64,000 nucleotides of DNA from an uncultured Azospirillum sp. (GCA_900538765.1 UQAB01000001.1:62001-126000), one strand, 5' to 3'. Counted from the stretch's first letter, positions 35,284 through 45,013 are shown. Numbers and translations: made by a program. Notes: generated by a model from the sequence alone, not told the origin.

Positions 35284-37767
35284 CTAAGCCGTAACAATAT
35301 TAACGATTTTATTCGGTACCACAATCACCTTGCGGATTTCTTTCCCGGTCGTCTGCTTTTGAATATTTTCCAAAGCAAAAGCCGCTTTTTCAACCTCATC
35401 GCGAGCCGCATCTTTAGGCATCTCAATAATACCACGCATTTTTCCGTTCAACTGGACGGCAATGGAAACAATGTTGTCTTCTGCCAAAGCCGGATCGAAG
35501 ACCGGCCAAGTCTCGGTAATAGCCAAAGTTCCATGCCCCATTCTGGCCCACATTTCCTCGCACAGGTGCGGCGTAAACGGACACAGCAGCTTAATCAGAT
35601 TTTCATAAAGCTCCGACGCAATCTTCTCTTTGTCAGACAAATAATTGACATAGGTCATCAGGGAAGAAACGGCCGTATTGAATTTCATCTGGTCAATACG
35701 TTCGGTTACTTCTTTAATGCACTTATGCATTGCCCGCAAATCTTTTTCTTCGGCAACAGCATCTTTATAAACTTTTTTAAACAGGCCGTAAACCTTGTTA
35801 ACAAAACGGTAAACGCCCATCAGACTCTCATCCGACCACATAGCGACCTGATCAAACGGCCCGATAAACATCTCATACAAACGGAACGTGTCCGCACCGT
35901 AAGCATCGACAATCTCATCCGGATTAATAACATTGCCGCGGGATTTTGACATTTTTTCACCGTTTGACGCCAAAATCATACCATGCGACGTCCGGCGGTT
36001 ATAAGGTTCTTTTGTCGGCACATAACCGCAGTCATACAGAAACTTGTGCCAAAAACGGGAATACAGCAGGTGCAGGGTTGTATGCTCCATGCCGCCGTTG
36101 TACCAGTCAACATTCATCCAGTAATCCAAAGCTTCGGGAGAAGCAAACGCTTTGTCGTTGTGCGGATCGCAATAACGCAGAAAATACCAGGATGACCCGG
36201 CCCAGTTCGGCATGGTATCCGTTTCCCGGCGGGCTTTTCCGCCGCATTTCGGACATTTAGCTTCCAACCACACACCGGCTTTTGACAAAGGCGATTCGCC
36301 TTCGTCATTCGGATGATAATCGGGAACTTCCGGCAAAGTCAGCGGCAGTTCGCTTTCATCAATCGGCTGCCAGCCGCAATGCTCGCAGTAAACCATCGGA
36401 ATGGGCTCGCCCCAGTAACGCTGGCGGGAAAAGACCCAATCGCGCAGCTTGTAATTGACTTTAGAATGACCAAAACCGTTTTCTTCGGCAAACTTAACCG
36501 CTGCTTTCATTCCGTCTTCTTTGTTCATACCGTCCATAAAGCCGGAATTGATATGCGCCCCGTCTTCTTCCCAAGCTTTTTCGGAAATATCGCCGCCTTC
36601 CAAAACCTGAACAATCGGCAAATTAAACAGCTTGGCAAAATCATAGTCCCTCTGGTCATGCGCCGGAACCGCCATAATTGCTCCCGTTCCGTATCCGGTC
36701 AAAACATAATCGGAAATAAAGACCGGAATCATTTTGCCGTTAAACGGATTCTTAGCCTTAATGCCTTTTAATTCCACACCGCTTTTACTGTCGTCCATCG
36801 TCCGCTGCAAATCAGACTTCTTGGCAGTTTCCGCAACATAAGCCTGAACTTCCTGAGGGTTATCAAAACGGCTCATCAACTCCTGAACAAAACGGTGTTC
36901 CGGCGCCATAACCATATATGTCACGCCGAAAGCCGTATCCGGCCGGGTCGTAAAGACCGTCATTTTCCGATTCAAATCCGTGCCGTCATCGGCATACAGG
37001 GCAAAATCAAGCTCCGCTCCATAAGACCGGCCAATCCAGTTAATTTGCTGACTTTTAACCCGGTCAATGAAATCCAAATCGTCCAAGTCATCAATCAGGC
37101 GGTCGGCATATTTGGTAATCGCCACCATCCACTGTTCTTTGTCCCGGCGAACCACCTGCGCGCCGCAGCGTTCGCAGCAGCCGTTGACAACTTCTTCGTT
37201 TGCCAGACCGACCTTGCAGGACGGACACCAGTTAATGGCAATTTTGTCTTTATAAGCCAAACCTTTCTTAAACAGTTGAATAAACATCCACTGTGTCCAT
37301 TTATAATATTCCGGGTCACAGGTGGAAATACATCTGTCCCAATCAAAGCTAAAGCCCAAAGATTTCAGCTGGCGGGTAAAATTCTCAATGTTCGCTTTCG
37401 TCGAAACCGCCGGATGAACGCCGGTTTTAATGGCATAGTTTTCAGCCGGAAGGCCAAACGCATCAAACCCCATCGGATACAAAACATTAAATCCCTGCAT
37501 TCTCTTTTTGCGGGAGATAACGTCCAAAGCCGTATAAGAGCGTGGATGCCCAACGTGCAATCCGGCGCCTGACGGATAAGGAAATTCCACCAACGCATAA
37601 AATTTTTCCTTATTCTTGTCGATATCAACCTTGTAAGCCTTCTCATCTTCCCAGATTTTCTGCCATTTTCCTTCTATTGTTCTGAAATTATAACGGTCTT
37701 CCAGCTGCCATTCCCTCTGCCAGTCTTCAAAAGTTTCTTTACCGTTATATCTAGCCTTGTTTGTCAT
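35284..37767 (-). CDS. leuS: Leucyl-tRNA synthetase
   Basis: 827 residues, class I synthetase. The HIGH-type motif is GLHVGHPRSYTALD (near 69), and the KMSKS loop reads GEKMSKSRGNV (near 610). A CP1 editing domain with FTTRPDTAFGVTY is present. Two zinc-ribbon-like Cys clusters (CPSCK...CCERCG and CEHCG...CPKCGG) are visible. Bacterial-type domain order. The lptE start follows by 40 bases. Confidence 0.98.
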   Translation of the reverse strand: MTNKARYNGKETFEDWQREWQLEDRYNFRTIEGKWQKIWEDEKAYKVDIDKNKEKFYALVEFPYPSGAGLHVGHPRSYTALDVISRKKRMQGFNVLYPMGFDAFGLPAENYAIKTGVHPAVSTKANIENFTRQLKSLGFSFDWDRCISTCDPEYYKWTQWMFIQLFKKGLAYKDKIAINWCPSCKVGLANEEVVNGCCERCGAQVVRRDKEQWMVAITKYADRLIDDLDDLDFIDRVKSQQINWIGRSYGAELDFALYADDGTDLNRKMTVFTTRPDTAFGVTYMVMAPEHRFVQELMSRFDNPQEVQAYVAETAKKSDLQRTMDDSKSGVELKGIKAKNPFNGKMIPVFISDYVLTGYGTGAIMAVPAHDQRDYDFAKLFNLPIVQVLEGGDISEKAWEEDGAHINSGFMDGMNKEDGMKAAVKFAEENGFGHSKVNYKLRDWVFSRQRYWGEPIPMVYCEHCGWQPIDESELPLTLPEVPDYHPNDEGESPLSKAGVWLEAKCPKCGGKARRETDTMPNWAGSSWYFLRYCDPHNDKAFASPEALDYWMNVDWYNGGMEHTTLHLLYSRFWHKFLYDCGYVPTKEPYNRRTSHGMILASNGEKMSKSRGNVINPDEIVDAYGADTFRLYEMFIGPFDQVAMWSDESLMGVYRFVNKVYGLFKKVYKDAVAEEKDLRAMHKCIKEVTERIDQMKFNTAVSSLMTYVNYLSDKEKIASELYENLIKLLCPFTPHLCEEMWARMGHGTLAITETWPVFDPALAEDNIVSIAVQLNGKMRGIIEMPKDAARDEVEKAAFALENIQKQTTGKEIRKVIVVPNKIVNIVTA

Positions 37768-37786
37768 CTTTCCTCAACCTTGTAAA

Positions 37787-38263
37787 TTATCTTGAAATCA
37801 CATCTCTTCTGAATAAATCTCTCGCCCGGTACAAAATGGCCTTTTCCAGTTCGTCAGCCAATTTGGGATTGGCTTTTTTATCAACCCAGACGCCGTTTGA
37901 CAGCTCGCGTTCGAAAACTTCCGCCTTCAACCCGTCTGCCCGCAGTTCGCGCGTATGAATGGTAACCGTCACCTTAAACTGTTCATTGGCAGCGCCCGGC
38001 ATAGACTTCCAGTCGGTAATAATAACACCGCCCTTTGAATCCGCCGACACCAGAGGCATAAAGGACAGCTTATCCAAAGAAGCCTGCCATAAATACGGAT
38101 TAACGGCCAAAACCATCGGATTGACGGCTTTCTTTTCTTCAACAGAATTTTCATCCTCCGAAAAAGGATTCAAATCGGACCAGTCCGGCATAACCGATTC
38201 CACGGAAGCACATCCCGAAACCAAAGTCAAAACGAGCAACATAGCGCTTAGTCTTTTTTTCAT
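37787..38263 (-). CDS. DUF3576 family lipoprotein
   Basis: 158 residues from ATG 38263; the TTG upstream at 38281 is less likely. Lipoprotein signal ends TLVSGC. The mature region has NPYLWQASLDKLSFMPL and GGVIITDWKSMPGAANEQFKV, the strongly conserved part of the alphaproteobacterial DUF3576 family. A C-terminal ELEKAILYRARDLFR helix follows. Function unknown. Lies just upstream of leuS (19 bases). Confidence 0.87.
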   Translation of the reverse strand: MKKRLSAMLLVLTLVSGCASVESVMPDWSDLNPFSEDENSVEEKKAVNPMVLAVNPYLWQASLDKLSFMPLVSADSKGGVIITDWKSMPGAANEQFKVTVTIHTRELRADGLKAEVFERELSNGVWVDKKANPKLADELEKAILYRARDLFRRDVISR

Positions 38264-38402
38264 CAGCTTGTCTCTTTTCAAATAACATTATACTGGTTGG
38301 ACATTATAAGGGGTTTTGCTAAAAAGACAAGTATGTTTAACTTGTAATTAACGCTAAAAGCATTAAAATGAGCCGGTAAAATAACTTGAGCTTGAAAATA
38401 AA

Positions 38403-39689
38403 ATGTCTGATCCGCGCGAACTGGCGTTTTCCGCCATTAAAAACAGCCTCTCCCAAAGAGGATTCCTCACAATCCCCGCCGCTGACAATCTTTCGGCGGC
38501 CGATATACCTTTTGTAAATATGCTGTGCCTGACGGCTGTCCGCAACCTGACCGGAATTCAACTCATATTGAAAGATTTCCTCAGAAAAAAACTCCCGCCC
38601 AAAGCGCGCGATGTCTGGTATCTACTGCTTTTGGGAACAACGGAACTTTTGTATATGAGAACGCCGGACTATGCCGTCATCAACAGCTATGTCAACCTGG
38701 CCAAAAAACTGACCGACCGCTACGTCGCCAACATGGTTAACGCCGTTCTGCGCAACATCAGCCGACAGAAAGAAGAACTCCGGGCTAATGAATATCCTTT
38801 TTTCCCGGATAACTTCCGGACAATCCTGAAACAGGACTACGCGCCGGAAACCATAAAAAAAATCGAACAGGCTGCCCGCAGCGAACCGCCTCTGACCATC
38901 AGCGTCAAAAAAGACACGGCAGACTGGGCCCAAAGGCTGAACGGAACACACATCGCCGGCAACAGCCTGAAAATTGACAACGCTGGACAAATAACCGCTC
39001 TTGACGGATATGCTGACGGCGCATGGTGGGTGCAGGATTTTGCAGCCTCGCTGGCCGTCACTGCCCTTTCCCCGCTTTCCGGAATGCGGGTACTTGACCT
39101 CTGCGCGGCACCCGGCGGCAAAACCGCCCAGCTGTTATCTGCCGGCGCCAATGTAACCTCGCTGGATTCTTCGGCCGAACGCCTCAAAACACTGCGGGAA
39201 AACATCTCTCGCCTGCAGCTGCCCTTGCCAGAAATTATTAATGACGACGCCGCCCGCTTCCTGCAAAATTATAACGGCCCAAGATTCGACGCCATTATCC
39301 TGGACGCCCCCTGTTCGGCAACCGGCATATTCCGCCGCCACCCCGAACTCATCCATTTTAAAGATAAAAATGACACTGCCAAGCAAGCCGCGCTGCAGAA
39401 AAAAATTCTTGAACAGATTTCCTGCGCCCTCAAACCCGACGGAATCCTGATATATTGTGTTTGTTCCATCGCCAAATGCGAGGGCGAAAGGCAAATTCGC
39501 CGCTTCCTTGAAACGCATCCGGACTTCAAAGCCGTGCCGATAACCGAAAAAGACCTTCACCCCCGCCCCGGCATCAGCCTGCGCGAATTAATCACCAAGG
39601 AAGGTTTTGTCCGCACGCTGCCCTATATGCTTTCCGCTGTTGGCGGCATCGATTCGTTTTTCATTGCCAAACTCCATAAGGAGAAATAA
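38403..39689 (+). CDS. rsmB: 16S rRNA m5C967 methyltransferase RsmB
   Basis: 428 residues: N-terminal NusB-like helical domain (about 1-125) with LLLGTTELLYM and YVNLAKKLTD, then the Rossmann methyltransferase domain. SAM motif LCAAPGGKTAQLL (near 238), first active Cys in LDAPCSATGIFRRHPE (near 304), second in YCVCSIAKCEGERQ. Starts 140 bases from the divergent DUF3576 gene, and the next gene begins immediately after its stop. Confidence 0.95.
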   Translation: MSDPRELAFSAIKNSLSQRGFLTIPAADNLSAADIPFVNMLCLTAVRNLTGIQLILKDFLRKKLPPKARDVWYLLLLGTTELLYMRTPDYAVINSYVNLAKKLTDRYVANMVNAVLRNISRQKEELRANEYPFFPDNFRTILKQDYAPETIKKIEQAARSEPPLTISVKKDTADWAQRLNGTHIAGNSLKIDNAGQITALDGYADGAWWVQDFAASLAVTALSPLSGMRVLDLCAAPGGKTAQLLSAGANVTSLDSSAERLKTLRENISRLQLPLPEIINDDAARFLQNYNGPRFDAIILDAPCSATGIFRRHPELIHFKDKNDTAKQAALQKKILEQISCALKPDGILIYCVCSIAKCEGERQIRRFLETHPDFKAVPITEKDLHPRPGISLRELITKEGFVRTLPYMLSAVGGIDSFFIAKLHKEK

Positions 39690-40610
39690 ATGACTGAAAA
39701 CAAGCACAACACCACAGACAACCGGCCTGTATACATCTTGGGCGGCAACGCGCTCGCCTGCTACCTTGGCGCCACACTGACAAATGCGGGAGAACGCGTC
39801 ATCCTATTGACCGACGATGTCAAAAAAAACAAGCTAAACTCGCAGGGAATAACTCTCAAAGAAGGCCTGAGAAAAAAACATTATACTTTCGAAACCGCCG
39901 TTTGGACCAAAGAAGAACCCAAACTGCTCATCATTACATCAGACATCTCCACACTGCATTCAGACTTAAGTGCCCTGACCCCGAGCAAAATTTGCAACGC
40001 CCCGGTAATCTGTTTCACACTGCTGAAAGACACCGCCTATCTGCGGGATATTCTGGGATGCAATTTTGCCAAAGCCGTTTTCGATGGCTGGCTCCTGCAA
40101 AACAATCAACATATTGCGCTGGCCGATACAACGCCCGCCGTCACGGTCTATACGCCGCTAAACGAAAAATCTGCCGCAGTCTTAGAAGAATGTTTTATCC
40201 AAACCCCGCTCAAATTAACCTTTTCCGAAAACGAATACCAAACTTTCTGGTCGCATTTTACCGTTTATGCCGCCGCCTCCCTCGTTACCGCGGCTTACAA
40301 CCAAAACCTGGCGCAAGCCGTCAAAAACAGTAATGCTGCTTATTCCCTGAACATGATAGCGGAAGAATTATGCCGGCTGGCCGAAGCGGATAAAATAACC
40401 CTGTCCCCGGAAGATATGCTGAAACGGCTGTATGACATCCCGGCAGATTACATCTTCCCATTGCAAACGGAAGCACCAAACGGCAATGCCGGAGAACTCG
40501 ATACCGTCAGCAGCGTTATCCGTCAGGCTTCGCGCCGATTAAACCTCAAAACGCCGGAAACAAACAACCTGATTCACCATATTTATGGCATATACCTTAG
40601 CATAACCTGA
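39690..40610 (+). CDS. Ketopantoate-reductase-like protein with degenerate active site
   Basis: 306 residues. N-terminal Rossmann-like fold beginning YILGGNALACYLGATL, then GERVILLTDDVKK and LIITSDISTLHSDL, as in ApbA/PanE. The GxGxxG loop is GGNALA, lacking the usual third Gly. The C-terminal helical domain has FWSHFTVYAAASLVTA where PanE carries its catalytic Lys and Asn; I see neither. A true reductase is therefore doubtful. Starts directly after rsmB (AAGGAG overlaps the stop), so cotranscribed. Confidence 0.6.
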   Translation: MTENKHNTTDNRPVYILGGNALACYLGATLTNAGERVILLTDDVKKNKLNSQGITLKEGLRKKHYTFETAVWTKEEPKLLIITSDISTLHSDLSALTPSKICNAPVICFTLLKDTAYLRDILGCNFAKAVFDGWLLQNNQHIALADTTPAVTVYTPLNEKSAAVLEECFIQTPLKLTFSENEYQTFWSHFTVYAAASLVTAAYNQNLAQAVKNSNAAYSLNMIAEELCRLAEADKITLSPEDMLKRLYDIPADYIFPLQTEAPNGNAGELDTVSSVIRQASRRLNLKTPETNNLIHHIYGIYLSIT

Positions 40611-40677
40611 TATCTCATATTGAAGATTAAGCTCCGCCGGGATATAATCAGTATAAATTTATTGTCGGAACAAAAAA

Positions 40678-41757
40678 ATGGAAATCAAACTTCTCATCAC
40701 AGCCATAATTTTTTGCAGCAGCTTTGTTTTAAGCTTCTTCGGCCTAAAGATGTTTCTTAAAACCCAAAGAAACGCCGACACGGCGCTTTCCCCGTTTCAC
40801 AGTATTTTTATTGTTCTCTGCCCACTCATTTTTCTGGCTGCCGCGGCAATATATTTTCAAACGCTGCCTCAGGAAGATTTTCTGTACCCGCTGTCCTTCC
40901 CCGAAATCTGCTTAGCCGGATGTTTAAGCCTGCTTGTGTATTTTCTTGCTTTCTTTTCACCGCGGCCGCTCTACTCCTTTTTGGGAATTCTGCTGTCCAT
41001 GGCCGTCATATCCCTGTTTGTCCCCAGAGAATTTTTGCTTTTTGACGGAAGCCTGCCTTTTGCCGCGGACAGAATTCTGTTGGTTTTCATTTTCAGCTTC
41101 TTCTGTTTCGGCTTCAAATACCTAAACGGCATTGAGGGATTGCTGAACCTTCATTTTATTTTCTCAATGCTTGTAATTTTTCTGCTGAGCCTGGTGGAAG
41201 GCGTCCCGGTTGCACTGGGACTTACAGCTCTGGCGGTCATCGGAATTCTGTCAGCCTTCCAGATTTTCAACGCCTACCCGGCCAGACTTCAGCTAAACAC
41301 GGCAGAAAGTGCCGGACTTGGCTTCATTATTACCTGGATAACCCTGAAAGCAACAATCGAGGGCGCCGCCACCTGTTGCCTGACATTTAACCTGTTTTAC
41401 ATATATACGGTCGCCGCCGCCATCATTGCCAAATTCTCCCTCCGTCCGGACAGACAAAACATAACAACCAACACCGGCTACTATCGGGCTTTGATAAAAG
41501 GCCTGTCGCCGGCGGACATCTGCAGCACAGTCGGCCGGCTGCTGCTGTTCCTGACAATTATCAGCGCTTTCCAGCTATATGCGCCAAACTGGTACTCCAT
41601 ACCTCTCTTTAGCCTGCTTGCCGTCATCTGGTTCTCTGAACAGCTCAAAAACTGGGATAAAAAAAATCCTACGCTCAAAGAAATTAATAACGATATCTTA
41701 AATGAATTTAAGAATAATATTGATGAAATAAAGAATAACCTGCGCAAGGATGACTAA
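40678..41757 (+). CDS. MraY/WecA-like membrane protein, probably catalytically inactive
   Basis: 359 residues with about ten membrane segments. The middle aligns by eye with glycosyltransferase family 4 (MraY, WecA): KYLNGIEGLLNLH stands where the family has a DGIDGL-type motif, and FNAYPARLQLNTAESAGLGF stands for the PARIFMGDxGS region. Two of the usual catalytic Asp positions are Glu or Thr. The C-terminus is a charged helix of about 40 residues. It sits 4 bases before a TPR gene, forming an odd pair. Confidence 0.65.
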   Translation: MEIKLLITAIIFCSSFVLSFFGLKMFLKTQRNADTALSPFHSIFIVLCPLIFLAAAAIYFQTLPQEDFLYPLSFPEICLAGCLSLLVYFLAFFSPRPLYSFLGILLSMAVISLFVPREFLLFDGSLPFAADRILLVFIFSFFCFGFKYLNGIEGLLNLHFIFSMLVIFLLSLVEGVPVALGLTALAVIGILSAFQIFNAYPARLQLNTAESAGLGFIITWITLKATIEGAATCCLTFNLFYIYTVAAAIIAKFSLRPDRQNITTNTGYYRALIKGLSPADICSTVGRLLLFLTIISAFQLYAPNWYSIPLFSLLAVIWFSEQLKNWDKKNPTLKEINNDILNEFKNNIDEIKNNLRKDD

Positions 41758-41760
41758 CCC

Positions 41761-43122
41761 ATGAAAATTCTCGATTGGCTCAAAGACCTCATCTTTCCGG
41801 TTATTCGGGAAAAAGAAACACCTGAAAATTTCGCCGACTGCCCGCCGATTATCTTCCGGGTCGGCGTCATAGAATTTGCCGACAATGTCAATGCCGACAG
41901 CGGGCTGGCTCTGGCAAAACTCCTTGGCGGCTACGACGACTTAAAGGTTTTTTACTTCGACGAACCTTTCGGAAAAAACTTCCTGACGCTTGAAAGCCGC
42001 ACAATCTTCGACCTGATTGACAAAGGGCAGGACATTATTGACAAGACCAAAACCGATGTCATCATCTGGGGCTATCGCGAAGGCGACAAAATCCGCCTGA
42101 ACTTCCAAACCGACAAACAATATGAATATGAAGACAAATCCTTTGTTTCCCTGCTGGACAGTCTTTATATCCCTGCCGTTTCAGAAGCAAATGCCGCCGT
42201 TTTCCCTGAGGCTCTGCTGAACCTGATACACGGAGCCGTTATCAGCGCCGTCACGCCTCCGGACACGGAAACCAGAATCTACCGCCGCTATCTGCTGAAA
42301 AAAATCATCCATGAATTGACCGTAGACAACTCCGCCAAAAATCTTCCCTCGGAATATATGCCTTATATTATGAACTTTCTGGGAATCATCTATCTGAGTT
42401 ACGCTTATGACCAGGAAAACGGCAGAAACTTCAAAACAATATATAACCTTCTGAATACGGCGCTGAAACATCAGGACATGATTACCAATCCCATCCACTT
42501 GGGCTGCATTTATTATCACATCGGCCAGTTATACGATTCGGCTACCATTTACACAACCCGCAACCCGTCGGGATATTTCAAAGGCGCTATCGGCTATTAC
42601 CGTCAGGCACAAAAATACCTGAGCAAATATAACTATCCTTACGACTACGGTTATATCTCTTATAAATTGTCCGGATTGTTTTTCAATTACTGGAAACAAA
42701 AAGAAGACATCCAGGCGCTGCGCGACGCCGTGTTCCAGCTCCGTGAAGCAGAAAAAATATATACCTACGCCCTGTTTCCTGCCTTTTGGGCTGAAATACA
42801 GGGAAAACTGGGACAAATGCTGGCGCTGCTGGGTAACATCACCAAAAGTACGGAAATCTCGGAAATAGCCATTACCGCTTACCAAAACCGGCAAAAAGTA
42901 ATCAGCGAAAAAAGATTCCCGCTTCAATGGGGACACCTCCAGGAAAGCATCGGAGAAATCCACTACCAGCTAGGGCAAAAAGGTGCCGGAGATTCGCACT
43001 TTGAAGAAGCCATGGAATATTTCCACGATGCCCTGTATATGTATGAAAACGCCCAAGATACAGCCGGAATAAAAAAAGTCAAAAACAGTATTAACAAATG
43101 CCGGCAGCATCTCCGCAACTAA
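41761..43122 (+). CDS. TPR-containing protein of unknown function
   Basis: 453 residues, soluble. The first 130 residues form a mixed domain with FRVGVIEFADNVN and DVIIWGYREGDKIRLNF, resembling the nucleotide-free domains preceding TPRs in some outer-membrane polysaccharide or signalling proteins. From about 205 on, several TPR-like helix pairs follow, such as GAIGYYRQAQKYLSKYNY and HFEEAMEYFHDALYMYENA. Cotranscribed with the MraY-like gene. A class A palindrome follows before the convergent trmL. Confidence 0.75.
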   Translation: MKILDWLKDLIFPVIREKETPENFADCPPIIFRVGVIEFADNVNADSGLALAKLLGGYDDLKVFYFDEPFGKNFLTLESRTIFDLIDKGQDIIDKTKTDVIIWGYREGDKIRLNFQTDKQYEYEDKSFVSLLDSLYIPAVSEANAAVFPEALLNLIHGAVISAVTPPDTETRIYRRYLLKKIIHELTVDNSAKNLPSEYMPYIMNFLGIIYLSYAYDQENGRNFKTIYNLLNTALKHQDMITNPIHLGCIYYHIGQLYDSATIYTTRNPSGYFKGAIGYYRQAQKYLSKYNYPYDYGYISYKLSGLFFNYWKQKEDIQALRDAVFQLREAEKIYTYALFPAFWAEIQGKLGQMLALLGNITKSTEISEIAITAYQNRQKVISEKRFPLQWGHLQESIGEIHYQLGQKGAGDSHFEEAMEYFHDALYMYENAQDTAGIKKVKNSINKCRQHLRN

Positions 43123-43168
43123 AAAACCATCGCCATCCCCAGAACATAACTTTTATCTTTAGCCGCTG

Positions 43169-43295
43169 TAAAAGTTTGGAGTTTGAGACTAGTAGTAAGA
43201 AACTAGAGAAACCGCGACAGGAGTGTACACAATAGTACATGACTTAGCGGTTTACTCGCTGTTTCTGTACTAATAGCCCAAAATACGAACTTTTA
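43169..43295. repeat. Class A palindromic element abutting trmL
   Basis: 127 bp. Outer arms TAAAAGTT and AACTTTTA; next the class A boxes GGAGTTTGAG and CCCAAAATACG. The inner stem here is AAACCGC with GCGGTTT, whereas other copies have AAAATG with CATTTT: paired changes that keep the stem. Apex GTGTACACAATAGTACATGA. The right arm ends at the base before the trmL stop codon. Confidence 0.85.
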
Positions 43296-43760
43296 CTAAG
43301 AGCACATTTTTACCTGGCGGAGAGCCTCCCCCACCACTATCGCCGCTGAAATCGCCATATTAATGGAACGGGCCTTGGGATTCATCGGGATAAGTAAACG
43401 CGCGTCTGCCTGATTATGAACATCCTCCGGCACACCGGCGCTTTCCCGCCCCATTAAAATAATATCATGCGGCTGAAAAGAAAAATCGGTATAAGGCTCG
43501 GAAGCGTGCGTCGACATCAGAACAAGCCGGCCGTATTCTTCTGGATGCGCCGCACGATAAGCCAAAAAATCCTGCCATGAATTATGCCGCCGGTAAGATA
43601 CCTGTTCCAAATAATCCATCCCGGCTCGACGCATGGCCTTTTCATTAAAAATAAACCCGCAGGGCTCAATAATGTCGACGGCAAAGTCAAGACAAGCCCC
43701 CAAACGCAGCAATGTCCCTGTATTTTGCGGAATATCCGGTTGAAATAAAGCCAAACGCAT
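43296..43760 (-). CDS. trmL: tRNA (cytidine/uridine-2'-O-)-methyltransferase TrmL
   Basis: 154-residue SPOUT methyltransferase acting on the wobble ribose of certain tRNA-Leu. The N-terminus LALFQPDIPQNTGTLLRL is typical. The trefoil knot is formed by ILMGRESAGVPEDV and IPMNPKARSINMAISAAIV. Normal length for TrmL, with no added RNA-binding domain. Upstream ychF lies 34 bases away on the same strand. Confidence 0.95.
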   Translation of the reverse strand: MRLALFQPDIPQNTGTLLRLGACLDFAVDIIEPCGFIFNEKAMRRAGMDYLEQVSYRRHNSWQDFLAYRAAHPEEYGRLVLMSTHASEPYTDFSFQPHDIILMGRESAGVPEDVHNQADARLLIPMNPKARSINMAISAAIVVGEALRQVKMCS

Positions 43761-43794
43761 AACGAAATCACTCTACCTGACACGATACAAGTTT

Positions 43795-44907
43795 TTAAAC
43801 ATTGAAGAGGAACAACAACACATCCCCATCCTGCACCACATATTCCTTGCCCTCGGAACGAACCTTTCCGGCCTCTTTGCACTGCTGCTCACCGCCGTAT
43901 TTTACAAAATCGTCAAAGGCAATGGTTTCAGCGCGGATAAAACCTTTTTCAAAATCAGAGTGAATAATACCGGCACATTGCGGCGCTTTTGAACCCTTAA
44001 TAAATGTCCAGGCACGAACTTCTTTGGGGCCGCAGGTAAAATAAGTTTGCAATCCCAAAATATTATACCCGGCACGGATAATTTTTGCCAAACCGGTTTC
44101 CGTCAATCCCAGAGATTCCAAAAACTCTTTCTTCTCTTCCTCACTGTCCAGCTGGGCAACTTCAGATTCTATTGCGGCGGAAATAATAACCGCTTCCGTT
44201 CCTTCGGCTTTAGCCCGCTCTTCCACCAGCTTAGAATATTTATTGCCCGTCGCCGCCGATTCTTCATCAACATTGCAAACATACAAAACCGGCTTAGACG
44301 TCAACAGCTGCAGCATTTCATACTGCTTATAGGCATCTTTTTCATCCTTGCTCGGCGCGGCTGAACGGGCAGGCTTTCCTTCCCGCAAGGCATTAATAAT
44401 CGGTTCCATAACCTGTGCGCGGATTTTAGCTTCTTTATCACCGCCGGTCTGCGCTTTCTTCTTCGTTTGCTCAAAACGTTTTTCCAGAGATTCCAAATCG
44501 GCAATCATCAACTCTGTTTCAACAATATCCGCATCGCGTATCGGATCAACAGAACCTTCCACATGCGTAATGTTATCATCGTCAAAACAACGCAAAACAT
44601 GGATAATCGCGTCAACCTCACGAATATTGGCCAAAAACTGGTTGCCCAGCCCTTCCCCTTTGGAAGCGCCTTTAACCAAACCGGCAATATCCACAAATTC
44701 CAGCTGTGTCGGCGTAATCATCCGCGGATTAACCAGCTTGGTCAACTGATCAAGACGCGGGTCAGGCACGGCAACACGCCCGGTATTCGGTTCAATCGTG
44801 CAAAACGGAAAATTTGCCGCCTGAGCCGCAATTGTCTGCGTCAAAGCATTAAACAAAGTCGATTTTCCCACATTCGGCAAACCGACAATACCGCAATTGA
44901 ATCCCAT
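43795..44907 (-). CDS. ychF: Redox-regulated ATPase YchF (Obg-like)
   Basis: 370 residues. TRAFAC GTPase fold with P-loop GLPNVGKSTLFNALT at the N-terminus, GRVAVPDPRLDQL, the DIAGLVKGASKGEGLGN switch region, a coiled-coil insert (about 130-200) and the C-terminal TGS-like domain ending DVLLFLFNV. YchF prefers ATP and associates with ribosomes. AAGGAG lies upstream. Confidence 0.97.
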   Translation of the reverse strand: MGFNCGIVGLPNVGKSTLFNALTQTIAAQAANFPFCTIEPNTGRVAVPDPRLDQLTKLVNPRMITPTQLEFVDIAGLVKGASKGEGLGNQFLANIREVDAIIHVLRCFDDDNITHVEGSVDPIRDADIVETELMIADLESLEKRFEQTKKKAQTGGDKEAKIRAQVMEPIINALREGKPARSAAPSKDEKDAYKQYEMLQLLTSKPVLYVCNVDEESAATGNKYSKLVEERAKAEGTEAVIISAAIESEVAQLDSEEEKKEFLESLGLTETGLAKIIRAGYNILGLQTYFTCGPKEVRAWTFIKGSKAPQCAGIIHSDFEKGFIRAETIAFDDFVKYGGEQQCKEAGKVRSEGKEYVVQDGDVLLFLFNV

Positions 44908-44975
44908 AAAAAAACTCCTTAAACAAAAACCTGAAATTGCTTTTCCTTATAGCCGATAATATCCCGTTTTTCAAC

Positions 44976-45005
44976 AAAAAAAACCACCGAAAAAACGGTG
45001 GTTTT
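44976..45005 (-). terminator. Terminator of the 45014 ORFan
   Basis: On the minus strand AAACCACCG pairs with CGGTGGTTT around a 6-base loop, then a T tract. Confidence 0.9.
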
Positions 45006-45013
45006 TACACATC

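Noticed and set aside
39690..40610. panE (ketopantoate reductase)
   Set aside because: Fold resemblance only; nucleotide loop and catalytic Lys not found.
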